Of a stretch of DNA of 64,000 bases, positions 61,273-64,000 are shown piece after piece. The position numbers and the translations under genes were made by a program. Under the pieces are notes generated by a model. The model was given only the letters and a program-made list of their open reading frames with translations. It had not been told where the DNA came from and did not search any database. Position 1 is the first letter of the stretch. Each line of letters starts with the position of its first letter. The stretch is from JAQVEM01 sp964556165 (GTDB lineage Bacteria; Actinomycetota; Humimicrobiia; Humimicrobiales; Humimicrobiaceae), in the NCBI GenBank assembly GCA_964556165.1, contig CAZKVH010000006.1:1-64000 (forward strand). The letters are read 5' to 3'.

Positions 61273-62043
61273 CTAGTCCTGCCTGTTAAACAGGAAAGCT
61301 CCCATTATGCTTAATAACACAACAAGCACTATTAGAACCAGGATATCCAGCCAGAGGGGGTATAACTGCAAACCTGGATCACTCAGGAGCACATATCTCA
61401 TAGCATCAATTCCATATGAGAGTGGATTTATTTTAGCTACAATACTCATCCATTTCACTGTTTGATTTAAAGGGAAAATCGCACCGGAAAGAAAAAACAT
61501 TGGCATAAGCAAAAAATTAGTAATTACCTGAAAAGCCTGCATGGATTTTATCACGGAAGCAAGTAAAATGCCCATGGTAGAAATAGTCATTGAAATAAGA
61601 AACATAATACCCAGCACTTTAAAGAATATTACAAAAGTAACCGGTATATTAAGCAGCGGGGCAAACAGCAATATAATTGAGCCCTGGAACATCGCTATGG
61701 TAGAACCTCCCAGAAGCTTTCCCACAACAATCGAGGTTCTGGAAATAGGCGCTACAAGAATTTCTCTTAAAAACCCAAATTCCCTATCCCATACAATTGA
61801 CATGGCGCTAAAAAAAGAAGTAAAAAGCACTGTCATCCCTACAATACCGGGGAACATAAAATTTAGAAAATTCTCTCCCCCTCCTCCTCCAAAGACACTA
61901 AAAGAGCTTGCAAGACCCGTCCCGAGGACAAACAAAAAAAGGATTGGCTGGGCAAACGAGCCTATTACTCTCGGCTTGTCTCTGAAATATCTTTTTACAT
62001 CCCTCAACCAGACTGTATATACTCCAACCAGTTCCTTATTCAA
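61273..62043 (-). CDS. ABC-2 type exporter permease (DrrB-like)
   Basis: The 256-residue membrane protein has six helices and the ABC-2 signature: DVKRYFRDKPRVIGSFAQPILFLFVLGTGL, EFGFLREILVAPISRTSIVVGKLLGG, and MFFLSGAIFPLNQTVKWMSIVAKINPLSYGIDAMR. It forms the membrane part of a DrrAB-type exporter with the ATPase encoded just upstream (four-base overlap). Substrate drugs, lipids or polysaccharides cannot be distinguished. The start overlaps the ATPase stop, implying coupled translation. Confidence 0.93.
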   Translation of the reverse strand: MNKELVGVYTVWLRDVKRYFRDKPRVIGSFAQPILFLFVLGTGLASSFSVFGGGGGENFLNFMFPGIVGMTVLFTSFFSAMSIVWDREFGFLREILVAPISRTSIVVGKLLGGSTIAMFQGSIILLFAPLLNIPVTFVIFFKVLGIMFLISMTISTMGILLASVIKSMQAFQVITNFLLMPMFFLSGAIFPLNQTVKWMSIVAKINPLSYGIDAMRYVLLSDPGLQLYPLWLDILVLIVLVVLLSIMGAFLFNRQD

Positions 62044-63035
62044 TGCCTCCTCGCTCTCATCCTCATTCTTGCATCATCCCTCGAACTTGCGTTCTCTTCT
62101 CTTATCTCTCTTCCGGTAAGGTCAAGGAATACATCATTCAGGGTTGGCTTTCTTGCAGTTATAGATAAAATCTTAACCGGGCTGTCTTTAATCAGTTTTG
62201 GGATAAACCTTGAGCTATCTTTAACTTCAAATCTTATTACCCCTTCCTCTTCATCATCGGCTTCAATACCCGTTATATCCTTTACATAACCTTTAAACCT
62301 GGCACTGTCCTCGGATTGTATTGTTACAACATCTCCACCAATTTTATTTTTAAGATTATCAGGACTGTCAAGAGCAATAATTTTACCCCTGTCTATTATT
62401 GCTATTCTGTCACATATTTCTGTTTCTTCCATGTAATGAGAAGTTAAAAATATCGTAATCTTCTTACTTTTTTTCAACCTTACAATGTAGTCCCATATTT
62501 TGTTCCTTGTCTGCGGGTCCAGTCCCAGGGTCGGCTCATCCAGGAAAAGCACTTTTGGATAGTGGAGAAGACCCCTTGCAATTTCAAGCCTCCTCCTCAT
62601 ACCTCCTGAATAGGTCATAACCAGATTATTTTTCCTATCGGTCAGGTTTACCATTTCAAGAACTTCCTCTGCTCTACTTTTAAGAGCGTTTCGCGGAATA
62701 TTATAAAGAAGACCATGAAAATGCAGGTTCTCGAGAGCAGTCAGCCTGTCATCAAGGCTGGGGTCCTGGAACACCATACCTATGCAGTTCCTTATTTTAT
62801 TTCTATCCGTTGACACATCATAACCATTTACGATAATACTGCCCGAAGTCTTTGACAAAAGGGTGCAAATCATATTTATCGTAGTGGTTTTACCTGCACC
62901 ATTTGGTCCCAGGAAACCAAAAATCTCATCTTCCTTTACGGAGAAGGAAATATTATCTACAGCCCTTAACCCCTTAAAATCTTTTACCAGATTTTCAACT
63001 TCTATAATATTATTATTCTTTTTTTTATTATCCAA
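62040..63035 (-). CDS. ABC exporter ATPase (DrrA-like)
   Basis: The 331-residue ATPase has Walker A GPNGAGKTT, a Q-loop in GMVFQDPSLDDRLTALENL, signature YSGGMRRRLEIARGL (Tyr replaces the usual Leu), Walker B VLFLDEPTLGLD and the H-loop FLTSHYMEE. The extended C-terminal region (about 235-331), ending in a basic MRMRARRH tail, is typical of DrrA. The start is TTG 63035. It is the first gene of a two-gene operon with the ABC-2 permease. Confidence 0.94.
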   Translation of the reverse strand: MDNKKKNNNIIEVENLVKDFKGLRAVDNISFSVKEDEIFGFLGPNGAGKTTTINMICTLLSKTSGSIIVNGYDVSTDRNKIRNCIGMVFQDPSLDDRLTALENLHFHGLLYNIPRNALKSRAEEVLEMVNLTDRKNNLVMTYSGGMRRRLEIARGLLHYPKVLFLDEPTLGLDPQTRNKIWDYIVRLKKSKKITIFLTSHYMEETEICDRIAIIDRGKIIALDSPDNLKNKIGGDVVTIQSEDSARFKGYVKDITGIEADDEEEGVIRFEVKDSSRFIPKLIKDSPVKILSITARKPTLNDVFLDLTGREIREENASSRDDARMRMRARRH

Positions 63036-63394
63036 TTTAAACTATCTTTCTAACAACTATACCGTGGAACCATACCATAATTTTATTATATTTTATTATA
63101 TGTTAAATATAATCTTTTCCGTCTCCAGTGAAATAGAAATACAAAACATAAAAGCAAATATCCTGAACAAAAGTAAATATTTTTATTAAACTCAATAAAT
63201 TTTATTAGAAATAGATATATTGTCAATATTTATATACTTCTCTGGCTTTTATCCGTAATTATTAATAAAAAAGTTTAAGAAAATAAAGAGGCAAGGGCAA
63301 TAAAACAAAGATATTAAAAAAAAATTGACTCCAGGCAAATTCAAATATCAATTTGATTGATGCTATAAAAATTAATTAGAAGTTTAATTAGAAA
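63036..63394. other. Gene-free gap upstream of the ABC exporter operon
   Basis: About 360 AT-rich bases between a kinase gene and the ABC operon. No reading frame of interest and no clear terminator were found; it presumably includes the operon promoter, with several TATAAT-like words on the minus strand near 63080-63110 that lack a good -35 element. Confidence 0.45.
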
Positions 63395-64000
63395 TTACCT
63401 CTGAACTCTTCCCGAGGCATCTCCTCCCATTAATTTCTCTACTTCTGAAACCGATACCCTGTTGAAGTCTCCAGATATTGAGTGTTTAAGGCAACTGGCA
63501 GCAACCGCAAACTCAAGTGCCTGCTTTGTATTGTCATAAGCATTCAAGCCATATATCAACCCGGCAGCAAACGAGTCGCCGCCGCCAACTCTGTCTACTA
63601 TATCTCTAATTTCATATTTCCTGCTTAAGTAAAAACCCTTTCTGTCATTAATGCAAGCCGACCAACCATTTATATCAGCACTCGTACTTTCCCTTAAGGT
63701 TATCGCTATGGCTTTTAGGCTGGGATATATTTCTAAAACTTTATTGCTCAGCTTTTCATACTTATTTACATCAAGAACTCCACTCTCCACATCAACATCA
63801 ACCTTTATCCCAAGAGATTTCTGACAGTCTTCCTCATTTGCAATCCCATAATCCACATATTTTACCAGTTCGGGCATTACTTCGGTAGCTGCCTTTCCAT
63901 ATTTCCAGAGTTTACCCCTGTAATTAAAGTCACATGATATAGTTATCCCTTTTTCTTTTGCTTTTTTTACCGCCTCAAAAGAAAGATTCATAGCAGTTTC
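63395..64000 (-). CDS. PfkB-family sugar kinase, probably 2-keto-3-deoxygluconate kinase (cut by window edge)
   Basis: The frame is open from base 64000 (GAA ACT GCT before ATG 63991) to the stop at 63395, so this is the C-terminal 201 residues of a longer protein. ISCDFNYRGKLWKYGKA is characteristic of KdgK, and the PfkB signature with its catalytic aspartate is DIVDRVGGGDSFAAGLIYGL. The kinase would phosphorylate 2-keto-3-deoxygluconate using ATP. The sequence before ATG 63991, in the same frame, supports a start outside the window. Related uronate-catabolism genes may lie beyond the edge. Confidence 0.9.
   Translation of the reverse strand, partial: ETAMNLSFEAVKKAKEKGITISCDFNYRGKLWKYGKAATEVMPELVKYVDYGIANEEDCQKSLGIKVDVDVESGVLDVNKYEKLSNKVLEIYPSLKAIAITLRESTSADINGWSACINDRKGFYLSRKYEIRDIVDRVGGGDSFAAGLIYGLNAYDNTKQALEFAVAASCLKHSISGDFNRVSVSEVEKLMGGDASGRVQR

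Noticed and set aside
1..64000. CRISPR array, prophage or insertion sequence
   Set aside because: No regularly spaced repeats, cas genes, transposase, integrase or phage structural genes were seen.

Overview
The window is an AT-rich chromosomal segment, apparently from a metagenome-derived scaffold: it has two runs of exactly 100 N and is cut through a gene at each end. The best lineage clue is the block recF, DUF721, gyrB, gyrA, a DUF4870-type membrane protein, DUF3566, tRNA-Ile, tRNA-Ala (59.2 to 51.6 kb, minus strand). DUF3566 and the tRNA-Ile/tRNA-Ala pair next to gyrA are typical of Actinomycetota. The rho, rpmE, thyX, DUF1385, prfA, prmC run (6.0 to 0.5 kb) fits that phylum too. With such low GC, an uncultured anaerobic low-GC actinobacterial lineage is the best guess; this is inference, not proof.

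Layout. 0-6 kb: translation, transcription-termination and thymidylate genes in one minus-strand block. 6.5-8.4 kb: a TrpB2-type tryptophan synthase beta chain behind a transcriptional T-box whose specifier reads UGG (Trp). 8.4-18.9 kb: GNAT proteins, a PLP aminotransferase, D-Ala-D-Ala ligase, tRNA-Arg, membrane proteins, a GC-rich Imm5-like island gene, an MFS transporter, a HemW-like radical SAM protein and a DUF4861 protein with a strong promoter. 19-23 kb: surface proteins (a HExxH lipoprotein, an LVIVD-repeat propeller, a lipoprotein) with a MazEF-type pair. 23.7-29.4 kb: an accessory stretch with a HigA-like antitoxin behind a collapsed HigB toxin gene, an EVE plus PD-(D/E)XK-like protein, and a coupled MazG-like/DUF2075 nuclease-helicase operon. 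This is the best candidate for an undescribed defence module.

29.4-37.4 kb: two diverged copies of an intergenic repeat, lipoproteins, a cluster of small stress or envelope genes (two-helix membrane protein, dodecin, DUF937, LysM with a Lys/Ala-rich tail), a PD-(D/E)XK-like protein, a YpfJ-like metallopeptidase interrupted by a gap, and a second MazEF coupled to an alpha/beta hydrolase. 37.6-42.5 kb: a TetR regulator, a near-perfect palindromic operator, an MMPL/RND transporter and a YhgE-like partner. 42.5-51.6 kb: mixed housekeeping and envelope genes (Rieske protein, HU, class I aldolase, M23 protein, dihydrolipoamide dehydrogenase, a zinc-ribbon protein, an orphan PTS EIIC). 51.6-60.2 kb: the gyrase/recF block and an L,D-transpeptidase. 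60.4-64 kb: an ATP-cone/Mrr-type nuclease, a DrrAB-type ABC exporter and a truncated sugar kinase.

Recurring themes are predicted PD-(D/E)XK folds (four proteins), toxin-antitoxin pairs (two whole, one decayed), short start/stop overlaps for translational coupling, and frequent TTG starts. I saw no CRISPR array, transposase, prophage gene, rRNA or replication origin.
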